From NCBI GenBank assembly GCA_000697335.1, contig JNEM01011698.1, positions 1-34,484 of the forward strand: 34,484 nt of DNA, read 5' to 3'. Positions within the stretch are counted from its first letter, which is position 1; the number at the start of each line of letters is the position of its first letter. Below are positions 20,028 through 31,117 of the stretch, piece after piece. The stretch comes from Conidiobolus incongruus B7586. Lineage: Eukaryota; Entomophthoromycota; Entomophthoromycetes; Entomophthorales; Conidiobolaceae. Below the pieces are notes generated by a model. The model worked only from the letters and a program-made list of their open reading frames with translations. It was not told where the DNA came from and searched no databases. The translations under genes and the position numbers were made by a program.

Positions 20028-21509
20028 TTAAATTCTTGGAACTAAATTCAATTTCAAATCTTTAGGACGAGTCAATCCCAATCCTTTAATTCTCAATTTA
20101 TCATAGTCTGGATTATTGGTGTCTATACTCAATGTAAATTTCTGTAACAGCATTGACAGATAAACCCTCTGCTCCATTAAGCTAAAATTCATACCAATAC
20201 ACATTCGACTACCACCTCCAAATGGCATATATATATCGGTATCATACTTACCATTTAAAAAGCGTTCAGGGTCGAAAGTATCAGGATTGGGGTAAATGTT
20301 GGGATCATGCTGAATTGAATAAATAGATAAACTAACTGGCGTTCCTTTAGGTAGAGTGACATCATCGCCTGGGATAGTGTAATCTTGCTGTAATTCTCGA
20401 TTCACTTGAAGAACCGCTGGCGAAATTCGCATCACTTCTTTAATGACACAATTCAAATAAGTCATATCTTTTAATTGCTCTGATGATGGGATAACTACAT
20501 GATTATGAGTAGGTGATAGTTGCAAAGTATCATAAATTTCTTTTCTTAGTTTGTCTTGAACCTGTGGATTTCTAGCTAAATGATACATGGCATAAGACAA
20601 CGTATTGGCAGTAGTATCGTGACCAGCTATGAAAAAGAGATTTAAATTATGGACTAATTCTTCATCTGTCAAAGGTTCGTAAGTGTTATCAGGATCTTCA
20701 CGCAGCATAGTAGATAACAAATCTTTGGAGTCAGCGAACTTGTTAGCTTTTAGATCTTCTCTTCTTTGATCAATCAAGCCTTGGATAAATTGATTGAATT
20801 CTGCTACATCTTCATGTGCTTTGGCTCTTTCGCCAATTGGATATTTTTCTAGCATCGGGAAGAAAAAATAAAGGGGGTTTCCTAATTGCTTCATAATTGA
20901 GGAATATAGTGTATGGTAGCGAGAAGATCCTAAGCTCTTGACAGCTTCAAAATTATGACTAAATATTCCTTTACCAAACACATCTAAAGTCATTAACTCC
21001 ATTAAATCCGATACGGGGATAGGTTCACCTCCACTCTCACCCAGTCTCTTCACAAACGCATCCAAAGTCTCCTCAACGCACTCAGCAAAAATATCTGGCT
21101 GAAACGACTGATGAAAGATCGGATTAGCGGGTTTCCTCAATCTCTTCCAATCATCGCCATTACTCGCTACAATATTGGGTGTTCCCACGAATTTGACAAA
21201 TAGACCTTTATTCTCCTTATTAACAAGTTTAAAGAATTGATTTCCGTTGCGGAACAAGTCCCTAGCAATTTCAGGTCTGGCTACCAATATACCCCACTGG
21301 CCGCGAATCCAACGCAAAGCATACCCACGTTTTCTCAGCTGAGGATGGATGATTTGACTATAATGATATTCTGTATTTAATCCTGTACGAAAAGTACTCA
21401 ATAATCCTAAAACCGAAATTCTAGGAATATCTTTAAAGTGTTTTGGGACTCTAAAATAATGGTAAATACCAATACCAATTATTAGACTGATAATAATAAA
21501 ATTCAGCAT
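20028..21509 (-). CDS. Cytochrome P450 monooxygenase, group B
   Basis: A complete 493-residue P450 with every expected landmark: anchor (3-16), hinge RVPKHFKDIPR (20-30), C-helix WKRLR with W121/R125, I-helix AGHDTT 295-300, ExxR E358/R361, R371 after the K-helix, PERF, and the heme loop FGGGSRMCIG at 430-439 with C437. It is predicted to be an ER monooxygenase dependent on P450 reductase, with unknown substrate. It shares group-specific residues with the P450 at 17173-18660 (KRGYAxRWIRGxWG, SHNFEAVKSLGSS, AHEDVAxFNQFIQGLIDQRREDL), and the two genes converge, so they look like an inverted duplication. Around the heme loop a 35-base block (20170-20204) is identical to the group-A gene at 7548-7582. 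The ATG at 21509 is the first in frame, preceded by AAA. No introns. Confidence 0.95.
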   Translation of the reverse strand: MLNFIIISLIIGIGIYHYFRVPKHFKDIPRISVLGLLSTFRTGLNTEYHYSQIIHPQLRKRGYALRWIRGQWGILVARPEIARDLFRNGNQFFKLVNKENKGLFVKFVGTPNIVASNGDDWKRLRKPANPIFHQSFQPDIFAECVEETLDAFVKRLGESGGEPIPVSDLMELMTLDVFGKGIFSHNFEAVKSLGSSRYHTLYSSIMKQLGNPLYFFFPMLEKYPIGERAKAHEDVAEFNQFIQGLIDQRREDLKANKFADSKDLLSTMLREDPDNTYEPLTDEELVHNLNLFFIAGHDTTANTLSYAMYHLARNPQVQDKLRKEIYDTLQLSPTHNHVVIPSSEQLKDMTYLNCVIKEVMRISPAVLQVNRELQQDYTIPGDDVTLPKGTPVSLSIYSIQHDPNIYPNPDTFDPERFLNGKYDTDIYMPFGGGSRMCIGMNFSLMEQRVYLSMLLQKFTLSIDTNNPDYDKLRIKGLGLTRPKDLKLNLVPRI

Positions 21510-21548
21510 TTTAATGAAATTTAAATGTGACTGTTATGAACAAGACTT

Positions 21549-21556
21549 AATTTATA
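21549..21556 (-). promoter_or_regulatory. TATA box of the P450 at 20028-21509
   Basis: On the gene's strand TATAAATT begins 47 bases before the ATG. CAGTCACATT (21524-21533) lies between it and the ATG and is shared with the leader of the pseudogene at 1204. Confidence 0.5.
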
Positions 21557-22619
21557 TTGGAAGAGTAATTCAAAGTTAGCCGGTTAAATTTTGAGTTTTA
21601 TCTTTATATATAACTTAATTGGAACCAAATTACAAATGGATTTTGAGAGAATTCCTAATTAAATAATAACTATGTAAAGATTGAAGATTTAACCGCGATA
21701 TTGAAACTTAGTACCAGGTTTAATATTTCAAATTAAATCATTTAAATTTTTCAATTTAGTATAAATAAATAATTCCATTACAAATAATTTGAAAATATAA
21801 ATAGAATTTATATCAATTATAGTTTATATATATATTACTAATTATATTATATCTCATATTTTTAATTAAGTCTAAAAAATTCTATATATACATCAACTGA
21901 TAAAATTATTAGAATTTCTGGGAATTTATGCATTTTATTTCTTGTTTGTTAAAATAATATTTTAATTTTATGAAAAAATTGATTTTATAAGTAGATAGAA
22001 ATAATTAGATAAATAATTTCGTAACCTTGTTCTGCCCTATATTTTACATAATATTATTGTCATAAACTGAATTATATTGATAAATAATCAATTTATATTG
22101 GTAATAATTTTTTATAACTAATACATTATTATTATATTTCAAAATTATGATTTTTAATTAAAATGATCCATTACTTTATAATTTAAATAATGGGAATTTT
22201 TGCAGTCAAAAAAACATTTTAATATATAATATATAAAAGTAAATATATAATATAAAATTAATACTCTCTTTTATTATTAATTGCTTTTTGCTTTATTTTT
22301 AGTAAACTTTTAACACTTAAAAAATAATTTTTTTATTAAAGACTAAAATTTAGTATTTTATAAATTAATTAAATTTTCCTATGGAAATTTTCCTTCTTAT
22401 AAGCCAGTTTTTTTTATTACCTAAAACACTTATAATCAAATAAGTTATAATCTAAGGAATATATCAGATATAGTAATGTTTTTGATTATTCTTAATAAGA
22501 AATTTTTTTATAGTTTATATTTTAAAATCATTATTTAAAATAATAAGTTTTTTAAATTATATTGAAAATATTAATTAAAAATAATATAAAGTATATTATT
22601 AATTGATTTTTTTAAACTA
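21557..22619. other. Intergenic AT-rich DNA
   Basis: About 1 kb upstream of the P450 at 20028-21509. It includes GGAACCAAATT at 21621-21631, identical to a word upstream of the sister P450. No gene is seen. Confidence 0.45.
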
Positions 22620-23480
22620 AATAAAAATAACATAAGTTATTATAACTTATTATAATAACTAATATTTACTTATTAATAAAATATATATTTAAAAAATATA
22701 GAAAGGAAGTTAATTTAATTTAATATATTGATTTATATTTTAATAAAGGATTATATAAAAAATTTAAGATTTATTAGTTATAGTGAATTATTATATAAGC
22801 TTTAGTATATAGTTATACTTTAATAAATTTTATTTAATAATAGCTAATCTAACTTTTTTAAGTTATAATTAAATTATAAAGTATTTAGTAAGATCTATAT
22901 AAAATTAAGATTTCTAAATAAAATAATTAAAGTAAATATTAGTATATATTTATTTTTTATTAAATTTATAATGGCAATTTTATATATTATAAAAGCTAAT
23001 TTTTTTTAATATTAGATTTTATTAATAAAAAAGTAATTGAGTAATAATAAATAATTTGGTAATTATGAAATAAGTTAGCATTATTTGATTAAATAATAAT
23101 AATATAAATAATTAATATTACTAATAATATATTTTTATTAATTAATTAAAGTTGAAATTTTAATATATATAAAATACTTGTGAAACTAATATTTAAATAT
23201 CTTAACAATATTTTAACTAAAATAAAAAATATTTTTTAATATATTTTTTAACTATAATAATAATTAAAATGTTATAGTTGAAATTGGTTTTCTAAATTTT
23301 AATAAATTTAAGGTAGTTTTTTTCTTAACTTTATAATTTAATTAGTGATAAATAGTTGATTTAGATAATACTTTATTACCAAAAGCTGCTTATAAATTGT
23401 ATATAGTTTTAAAGGGTTAATGGTTAAATTTTAATAATACTATAATAAAAGACTTTTGATGATCATTATTTAGTTTAAGA
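22620..23480. other. Extremely AT-rich block
   Basis: By eye only about one base in eight or nine is G or C here, well below the other spacers. On the plus strand G is about twice as common as C. Short words such as TTTAATAAA, AAAGCTAAT and AGTAAATATT recur in loose form, but no clear tandem or inverted repeat and no frame can be read. It may be an old decayed insertion or simply DNA under strong AT mutation pressure. Confidence 0.4.
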
Positions 23481-23823
23481 ATAATTAAGTTTAATATTAA
23501 ATTTTTTAATAAATTGTTATATATCAATATATAGATACTGTCTTAAACTATATATTCTCTTATTTATTATATATATAAATTAAATATCAAAACTATTAAT
23601 AAGCTGTAAAAATTAGAAATCAAGAAAGTTAGCATTTTTTGAAATTATATATTAGAGTTTTATTCTCAAAGTGAACTCTTTGATTATTAATTTTTTATTT
23701 ATTATTAAATTGAATTTATAATAAAATATTTTGATTATATTTTATAAAGGCGTAAAAAATAATAGAAGTGTATTCACATGAATTGATACAATATGCTGAT
23801 TTTAATATTCAAAATGAGTAGAT

Positions 23824-25302
23824 TTAAAATCTAGGGATAAAATTTAACTTAAGTTCAACAGGTCGATTCAATCCTAATCCTCGAATTCTAATTTTTTCAA
23901 AGTCTGGATTAGTTTCCCTAATATTTAAAGTGAATTTTTGTAATAACATGATCAAGAACACTTTTTGCTCCATTAAACTAAAATTCTGCCCAATGCATAT
24001 ACGGCTACCTCCGGCGAATGGCATATAAACATCGGTATCGTATTTTCCGTTTAAGAAGCGTTCAGGGTCAAATTTGTCAGGATTGGGGTAGATTTTGGGA
24101 TCGTGGTGAATTCCGTAAATTGATAAACCAATTACAGTTCCTTTGGAAACTACTATATTGTCTCCAGGGATTGCATAATCGTCGTTCAATATGCGGTTAA
24201 TCATACCAACTGGTGGAGAGATACGCATGACTTCTTTAATGAATAATCTCAAGTATTTCATGTTCTTGATTAATTCAAATGTTGGTACAATCATCTTTCT
24301 AGTATCTGGTTGAATATTTAAGGCATCATAGATTTCCTTTCTTAATTTATCTTGAACATGAGGATTCTTGGCCAAGTGATACATTGCGTAAGAGAGTGCG
24401 CTAGCGGTAGTATCATGACCAGCAACGAAGAACACGTTAATACTATGAATTAATTCTTCATCACTAAGATGATCATATTGGTTATCGTCAACTTCTCTCA
24501 GTAAAGTAGTTAACAAATCCTTGGAATCTTCAAATTTATTTTGTTTCAGTTCTCTTCTTCTTTGGTCAATTAAGTCCTGAATGAATTTATTGAATTCAGT
24601 AACAAAGCCATGAGCTTCAGCCATCTTTCCCATTGGATAGCGGTGTAAAAATGGGAAAAAGAAGTAGACAGGATTAAACACTTGCTTGAGAATTGAATGG
24701 TAGAGATTGTGATATCTAGAGGACCCTTTGGTTTTGACAGCTTCAAAGTCAACACTAAAGATTCCTTTACCAAGGACGTCTAAAGTCATCCATTGCATCA
24801 AGTCAAGGACAGCAACAGCTTGACCTTCATTTTGATTGATTCGGTCCATTAAAGTATTTAAAGCTTGTTCAGCATATGGTGCAAACATATCAGGCTTGAA
24901 ACTTTGGTGAAAGATGGGATTTGCGGGCTTTCTAAATCGTTTCCATTCTTCGCCATTACTGTTCACGATATTCTTAGTTCCCATAAATTTGGCAAAGAGT
25001 CCGTGAGCATCATTGAGTTGCTTGTGAAATACGTTGGTGTCGCGGAAGAATTGAGTAGCGATTTCTGGTTTGTTAAATATAACGATCCATTTTCCAATCC
25101 AAAACATGGTAACGTATCCTTTCTCCTTTAATCTGGGTCCTAATAATTTGTCAAAAAATTTGTCTAATGTGTCCTTTCTAAATATCGATTTCATGAATCC
25201 CCAAAAAGGAACTCTGGGGACCTTTTCCAAAGGTTTGGGTACTCGGAATAGATAAGTCAAATAAACAGCAAGAAACAAAGTAATTAAAATTAAAGGAAAC
25301 AT
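23824..25302 (-). CDS. Cytochrome P450 monooxygenase, group C
   Basis: A complete 492-residue P450. Residues 1-18 form the anchor, then RVPKPLEKVPRVPFWG (20-35). Landmarks are the C-helix W120/R124 (WKRFR), the I-helix AGHDTT 294-299, ExxR E357/R360, R370, PERF 413-416 and the heme loop FAGGSRICIG at 429-438 with C436. Ala for the first Gly and Ile for Met in the heme loop set it slightly apart, as does SALSYAM after the I-helix motif, where the others have NTLSYAM or similar. The predicted activity is that of an ER, reductase-dependent monooxygenase of unknown substrate. Its closest relatives are the P450 at 31118-32605 and the pseudogene between them, which share GLMK or GFMK, the RYPMGKMA segment, and RPVELKLNF or RPVDLKLNF at the end. 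The ATG at 25302, reading MFPLIL, also helps to judge the damaged start of the 31118 gene. No introns. Confidence 0.95.
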   Translation of the reverse strand: MFPLILITLFLAVYLTYLFRVPKPLEKVPRVPFWGFMKSIFRKDTLDKFFDKLLGPRLKEKGYVTMFWIGKWIVIFNKPEIATQFFRDTNVFHKQLNDAHGLFAKFMGTKNIVNSNGEEWKRFRKPANPIFHQSFKPDMFAPYAEQALNTLMDRINQNEGQAVAVLDLMQWMTLDVLGKGIFSVDFEAVKTKGSSRYHNLYHSILKQVFNPVYFFFPFLHRYPMGKMAEAHGFVTEFNKFIQDLIDQRRRELKQNKFEDSKDLLTTLLREVDDNQYDHLSDEELIHSINVFFVAGHDTTASALSYAMYHLAKNPHVQDKLRKEIYDALNIQPDTRKMIVPTFELIKNMKYLRLFIKEVMRISPPVGMINRILNDDYAIPGDNIVVSKGTVIGLSIYGIHHDPKIYPNPDKFDPERFLNGKYDTDVYMPFAGGSRICIGQNFSLMEQKVFLIMLLQKFTLNIRETNPDFEKIRIRGLGLNRPVELKLNFIPRF

Positions 25303-25353
25303 TGTAAATGAATTGATTTGAACTCTATACTATTCAATCCAACTCAATCAACC

Positions 25354-25364
25354 TATATATATAT
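25354..25364 (-). promoter_or_regulatory. TATA box of the P450 at 23824-25302
   Basis: On the gene's strand TATATATATAG begins 62 bases before the ATG. Confidence 0.45.
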
Positions 25365-26664
25365 CAATTATTTCGGTCTTAGTTAAATCTATTTTTACCC
25401 ACGATTTTAAATCTTTAATCCGGATCTTCTGTCCAGTTATAAAATTTAGATTACTAAATTATTTACATAGATCATTTATTTACAATTATTGTTCCGAGTT
25501 TTGTTATATTTTATAATTTGAATAGTGCATTTTGCAATAATGAATAAAATCAGCTCTAATAATTTATACATTATAATTGCAATTAATGTCATTTAACATA
25601 AATATATATATATATATCGAAGTTGATTAATCTATTCAGATTCAGTAAATCAATATCAATATATCTGTAATGGCTGATATATTTTATTATCACTGAATAT
25701 ATCTCAATCTATTAATCACATTGACAATAATAAAAGGTGAATAATTGTGGTAAATCATTTTAATTCAAATGGATACATTTCATTACCCTAAAATAGTCAT
25801 GGGAAATCAATATCGGTTATTCAAAGAAATTTAGAGTGTGGAAAAATTAATTGGAACCGAACCAATGGATCATTGCTTGATTGGATACACAGACTAGATT
25901 TAAAAATTAGATTATAAACCATTTCAAATAATTGAATAATTTTTAAATACAAAAAAATCATTAAAAAATGATTAGAATAATTAAACAAATATCCATTTAA
26001 ATGAAATCTTTTTACCTTTTAATTAATTCTATTATTTTGTCATATACTATTGCAAATCTATATTCTTTTCTAAGTGAATTATCAAATTTATATTGTTTTA
26101 AATATAAAAAAATCAAAATATTATATTAAATAAATCTAATATATATTCGAAGAACAAATTATAAATTATTTATTGATGATTAATAAAAATTAGTAAAATT
26201 ACATATAACTCAATATATTTATTAGATGAATGATTATCTATATTTTCTGATACTATAGTTTCAAGAAATATATTATATTGGAATTTATCAATGGATTAAG
26301 TGGATAATAAAATAATTTTTTACTTTAAATTAACACAAAAATAGCTTTAGTATATTTGATAGTATATATCTATCATGTTATCAAATAAATAATGGTTTTT
26401 AATATTATTATTACTTTATTAGTTTTGATATAACTTTAATTCCAAGGTCTGTATTAATATCAATAAAATTGAAATTTTATTCAGATTGATAATTATAAAA
26501 CGACATATATATAAGTATTGTATTCTGAAATATTTTGGAGTACTATATATATTTTGGAGAATTGGCTTTGTTAAGAAATTGATCATAATATAAAAAATCA
26601 AATTCTATTATTAGAAATACACATGTTTAGTATTGAAAAATTGTTTTGAAAAATCCAACCATAG
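25365..26664. other. Intergenic AT-rich DNA
   Basis: About 1.3 kb. It contains a short (AT)8 run at 25602-25617 and a loose inverted repeat around 25625-25725. No gene is supported; a 60-codon ATG frame at 26419-26601 on the minus strand has chance-like composition. Confidence 0.45.
25602..25617. repeat. (AT)8 microsatellite
   Basis: Sixteen bases of pure AT dinucleotide repeat. Confidence 0.8.
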
Positions 26665-26872
26665 TCAAGATTCAATGTAATCCAATGTAAAATTTGACTG
26701 ATGATTATTCATATATGTTGGAAGTGAATCCTTCATAAGTATCATTAATACATCGTAGTAAAGGTTTTTGGATATCCACTCTTTAATTTTATGATTTGCC
26801 CAATGTATTTCTGGAAATTTTATATAATATTATGAAACCAATATTTCAAACTCTGCTACTTACTTAGTTCAT
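26665..26872 (-). other. Candidate exon pair or decayed exon, unidentified
   Basis: On the minus strand an open frame of about 50 codons ends in TGA at 26665-26667. Its composition is protein-like (it includes HWANHKIKEWISKNL and MKDSLPTYMNNHQSNF). Just before it, the sequence TTTCCAG (ending at 26811) could be a 3' splice site. A canonical GTAAGT lies at 26863-26858, so a 53-base intron could join a short upstream piece (SFNEL) in frame. No start codon is found in the upstream piece. No family is recognised. It may be a decayed gene piece or chance. Confidence 0.25.
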
Positions 26873-27216
26873 TAAAAGATATTATTCTTTAGTATTTGAA
26901 ATAATATAATAAAAATGAAAGTGTACTGACTGAATGATAAATAGATATATTCTGATAAATCATCCTAATACTAGAGAATTAACATATTTCAATCTAATAT
27001 TCTCTTAGTTCCCGAGATCTAAAAAATGCAAGAATTTGAGTGTAAAATTATTTTTCGAGAAAAAAGCAATTATATAAATTAACTGAAATTGAATATATTC
27101 TAGCATATTAAATTGTATAAAAGAATTCTTCATTTTTAATAGAAAAAAATTCTTACACATAATACAATTCTATGTTCAAAATATTACCTATTAACAAATT
27201 CATTATTTTATTCGAT

Positions 27217-28663
27217 CTAAAATCTAAATAAATCCAATTTAAGATTCATAGATTTGCTCAGTCTCAACCCCTTGACCCTATATTTTCAAAATATGGATAG
27301 CTATATTCAATACCTATGGTGAACTTTTGCAACATCATTGCTAAGGGCACTAACCGTTATATTAAATTGAAATTATTATCAATATACACACTACTACCTC
27401 CTCTGAATGGAATGTACATATTCGTGTCATATTAAGAATTAAAAAATCTCTCTGAGTTAAACACTTCAGGATTGGGATAAATTTCGTGGACATGACGAAT
27501 ACCATAAACTAACATTCTAATTATGTACCTTCAGGGATAATTGCATCTCTTCCAGGGATGGTATAATATTGAATCAGTTTTCTGTTGAGTTTGTTGACTA
27601 AAGAGCTGACTCACATGACTTCTTTGATAACTAACCCCAGGCACACCTTATTCTAATCTATTATATTATGGGGACAACTACCAATCCAGTATCGAGGTTA
27701 ATATTTAAAGTGTTAAATAATTCCTTTTCTCAAATTTCCTTGAATGTAATGATTCAAGGACAAATGAGTCATTCTATTAGTGATGATATTAGAGCCAAGG
27801 TAATGATCGACAAAGAATACATATCCAAAATGTGCACTAATTATTTATCTGTGAGTTGATTGATTGGGTTATCTTGCACTTCCCTGGGCATAGTAGACAG
27901 TAAGTCACTGGAATCCTCAAATATTTTTAATGACATTCCCTCTTTCACAAATCAAAATCTATATAAATTTGTTATATTCGTCTACATGTAGTAAACATTC
28001 AGGGATCATTATCCAATTCGATAGCGGTTTAAAAATCATAACAAGGAGTGAAATGATTAAAAAATGGTTCTATAATTGAACGATAGTAATAATGTTTCTT
28101 ACTGCCTTTAATGATAATTGCTTTAAAATAGGCCCTGAATATACCATTATATGACATATTCAAAGAAAATAAATTAATCATATCACTAATAGAAACAGTC
28201 TGACTTTGACTTTCAACAACCCAATAGCTCAGAACATCCAAAGTATCTTTAATGCAAATAGCAAGGGGATCTGGATGGAACGCTTGATAAAGGGTAGGCT
28301 TTAAAGACTTACCCTATTGCTTTCAATCCTCACCATTTCTACTTGGAGTTCCAGATGTCCAAATAAACTTAGTGAAGAATGTGTGGACATCATTAAGTGG
28401 CTTGGTAAATAGATTATTATTGTTGATTTAGTACTTGACTACTTAAGGTTTATATACAATAACAGCCCAGCTCCTTATCAAATAATATACAGTATATCCT
28501 TTTCCCTTCAGAACTGATTTGAATACCTGGTCAAAATACTTTGTAAATAACCTCTTTGTAAATATCAACTTCATTAAACAAGCGAAAAATCCTTTTCTAA
28601 AGCCTCTCAAAACTTTTGGCAGGTTAATTCATTATGAAAATAATACAGGATTGATAAATTCAT
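27217..28663 (-). pseudogene. Old cytochrome P450 pseudogene, group C
   Basis: A full-length but heavily decayed P450, about 35-40 bases shorter than its intact relatives, with many stops and frame changes. Reading from 28663 on the minus strand, recognisable blocks come in the normal order: LPKVLRGF...GKGYTVYYLIRSWAVIV...KP; then near 28240-28030 SISDMINLFSLNM...GIFRAYFKAI, against VSDLMELMTWDVLGKGIFSVDFEAV; then EDSSDLLSTM; a ruined I-helix with VDHYLGSN for AGHDTTAN; QGNLRKGI; PNPEVFNSERF; and PFRGGSSVYI, where the heme Cys is Tyr (27384-27386). The last block is GLRLSKSMNLKLDLFRF and a TAG at 27217-27219. The tail and the GLMK-like segment place it with its neighbours at 23824 and 31118. 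The N-terminal anchor is not readable in frame. It cannot make a P450. Confidence 0.9.
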
Positions 28664-28686
28664 TATAAAGTCAAATACATTGTTAT

Positions 28687-28708
28687 ATTATTATTATTAT
28701 TATTATTA
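28687..28708. repeat. (ATT)7 microsatellite
   Basis: Seven ATT units plus one base, just upstream of the old P450 pseudogene. Confidence 0.85.
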
Positions 28709-30510
28709 GTATTTTATTACATTAGCCACTTGATATTTATTTATAGCACTTTATTCTATTCAAGATTAATAAATAATAATAACATAAATTTAATATTGAT
28801 TATAATCCATTTATTTTAATCAATATTATTGTAAAATTTCAGTAATATTATAATTTACAAATTGAAATTTTGAAATTTTATTAAATTGATATTATATTGA
28901 GTATAAAATGATTATTATTGAATTTTAATTTTAATTTGATTTTTCTATAATATAGATATATATCAAAATATACTACCTAAATCTTTAATACATTAATACA
29001 TAAGAAAATATTTAGTCTTAGAAAATTATATCACTCATTTGAAGCTTTATATATTTTAATTTTGAATCTATTTAAAGTAAATTTGAAAATTTATTAAAAA
29101 ATATATATTGAAATGCCAAAAAATTATAAAACTATAATAAATATACTTAGTAAGTCAGCCCTGATAGATTAAATTCAATCAAAATGTATTTATTTACTAA
29201 CAAAGTTATTTTAAATATTCCTTTATAGTTAAAGATGATTAATTATTTTAAATATAATGAATTTTTTAAAGCCATATTTTATTTTATAAAATTAAAATAA
29301 TAGTCTTTGAAATATTACTTTTTTCATCAGTATTATTAATTAATAATTTTTCGAAAATATCAATATTTATTGAAGTAATGTAGAAAATGATAATAAACGT
29401 CTAATAAACAACTACTAATGTTGAAATTGATATAAAAATTAATTCTTTATGCTTATTTTTTATAATTTTTTTAATATCATCAGGTTATTATTAAAGTTTT
29501 TAAATCCATTCTCAGCTAAAGCTATGTTTTATTTAATTTAAAATTGATAATTTTAAAAATTTTTCAATGTTTATATCAGTTGTATCTTTTAATATATATT
29601 AGACTCTTTAACCAAATTTAATTGACTAATTTCTTCCTCAGATACTAAGATATTCAACCATATTTTTCTATATTCTTTGATGATAAATATATAAATTTAT
29701 TATTTATAATCCCAATTTTTTCTTAAAAAACAAACTAGATTATAAAATGACTAATATATTAATTTAATATGTGATAGGATAAAACCTTAAAGCCATCAAA
29801 GTTATTTAGGATTTATTAAATAATACAGACAAATTATTTAGCAAAAAAATATTATTATATATTTTCTTATTAATTACTATGAATTCGTAACTATTAGTTT
29901 AACTCATATTTTCAATAAAAACAAAATAATAAAAACATTACCAAATGACCTTAGATTAACAATCATATCTAAAATTAGAAATAATATTATATATTAAATT
30001 AAAATCAATATACCAATATATTGTCATTATATTTTATATAATATTTATTTCAAAATTAATTTAATCAATACAATAAGGATATGTATCAAAATAAAAAAAT
30101 ATATATAAAAACACAGGATATTATTGAATTCAATAATTTTAATTGTTATATTAAATATTAATATCTAAAATTAATATAAAATGTGATATTGAGTCAATCC
30201 ATATTTAATTTGAATCAAAATGATAAGTGGTTATATTATATAAAGTAATTTTATGTTTTACTTAAATAATTTTGAAAAAAAAGTATATTTTCTTACTCAG
30301 CCATATTTATATATCTCAACCCAAGGATTTTGATTTGATTGACGCTATATTCCTATTATATTTAGAACAAACATTTTATAGCGTCAAATTGACAATTAAT
30401 ATATTCCATAATAATGATGTATTGGACTGTTCATAAATTTGTCATAAAAAATTGAATTTTTGGCAGTTATTGTTTATATTTGAAAGATTATTAATTAATA
30501 TTATGAGCAA

Positions 30511-30535
30511 ATATATATATATATATATATATATA
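30511..30535. repeat. (AT)12 microsatellite
   Basis: Twelve pure AT units in an intergenic region. Confidence 0.85.
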
Positions 30536-31117
30536 ATAAGTAAGGTTTGAAGATTTTTATGCCAACTTTATATTTCTATAAATTTTATACTATAATTTTT
30601 ATTGATAAATTATTGTTTTGTACCAACTATAGGATAATTCCTATGCTTTGATTAGCTATTTGTACATTAAACTAATATAAAATTATCAAAAATTTCAACA
30701 TATAATGTTTTTATACATAAATTTATATTAGGTCCAAAGCTGATATAACTTTGACATTGATAATATTTGAATATTATAAAAATAATTAATAAATCAAATA
30801 TTATTATATCTTAGACTAAAATCCATCAATTAGGTTAGAGTAATATTTTGGCACTTTAAATTATTAACGGACTGGGTTGAAATAGAATAAGTTTGTTTTT
30901 GATTGTTAAATATAATTCCTGAATTCATATAAAGAGAATATCAAATATTTTACCATTTCAAATCAACTTTAACATTAAGTAATATTAAATAAAAAGTTGA
31001 TATTAAAAACAATTTTCCAAAAATAGTTTATTTAAAGTGAAATCGATCTTTTAATATAAATTTTTAGTTAATTGATATATTTACTCGAGCTATTGTGATA
31101 CTGATGATTTTTGAATT

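Larger units (their letters stand above)
28664..31117. other. Long intergenic region, no gene seen
   Basis: About 2.45 kb of AT-rich DNA between the old pseudogene and the last P450. It has two microsatellites (28687-28708 and 30511-30535). No P450-like words, tRNA fold or open frame of note was found. Confidence 0.45.

Noticed and set aside
24570-25255. Several open frames overlapping the P450 at 23824-25302 on both strands
   Set aside because: They lie wholly inside the P450 gene in other frames and have no motifs; the P450 frame explains the composition. The same holds for the overlapping frames inside the other P450 genes.
27668-27859. A 63-codon plus-strand frame
   Set aside because: It is antisense to the I-helix region of the old P450 pseudogene, which accounts for the sequence.
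28029-28241. A 70-codon minus-strand frame as a separate small gene
   Set aside because: Its residues align in order with the VSDLMELMT...GIFSVDFEAV region of P450s; it is an open segment of the old pseudogene.
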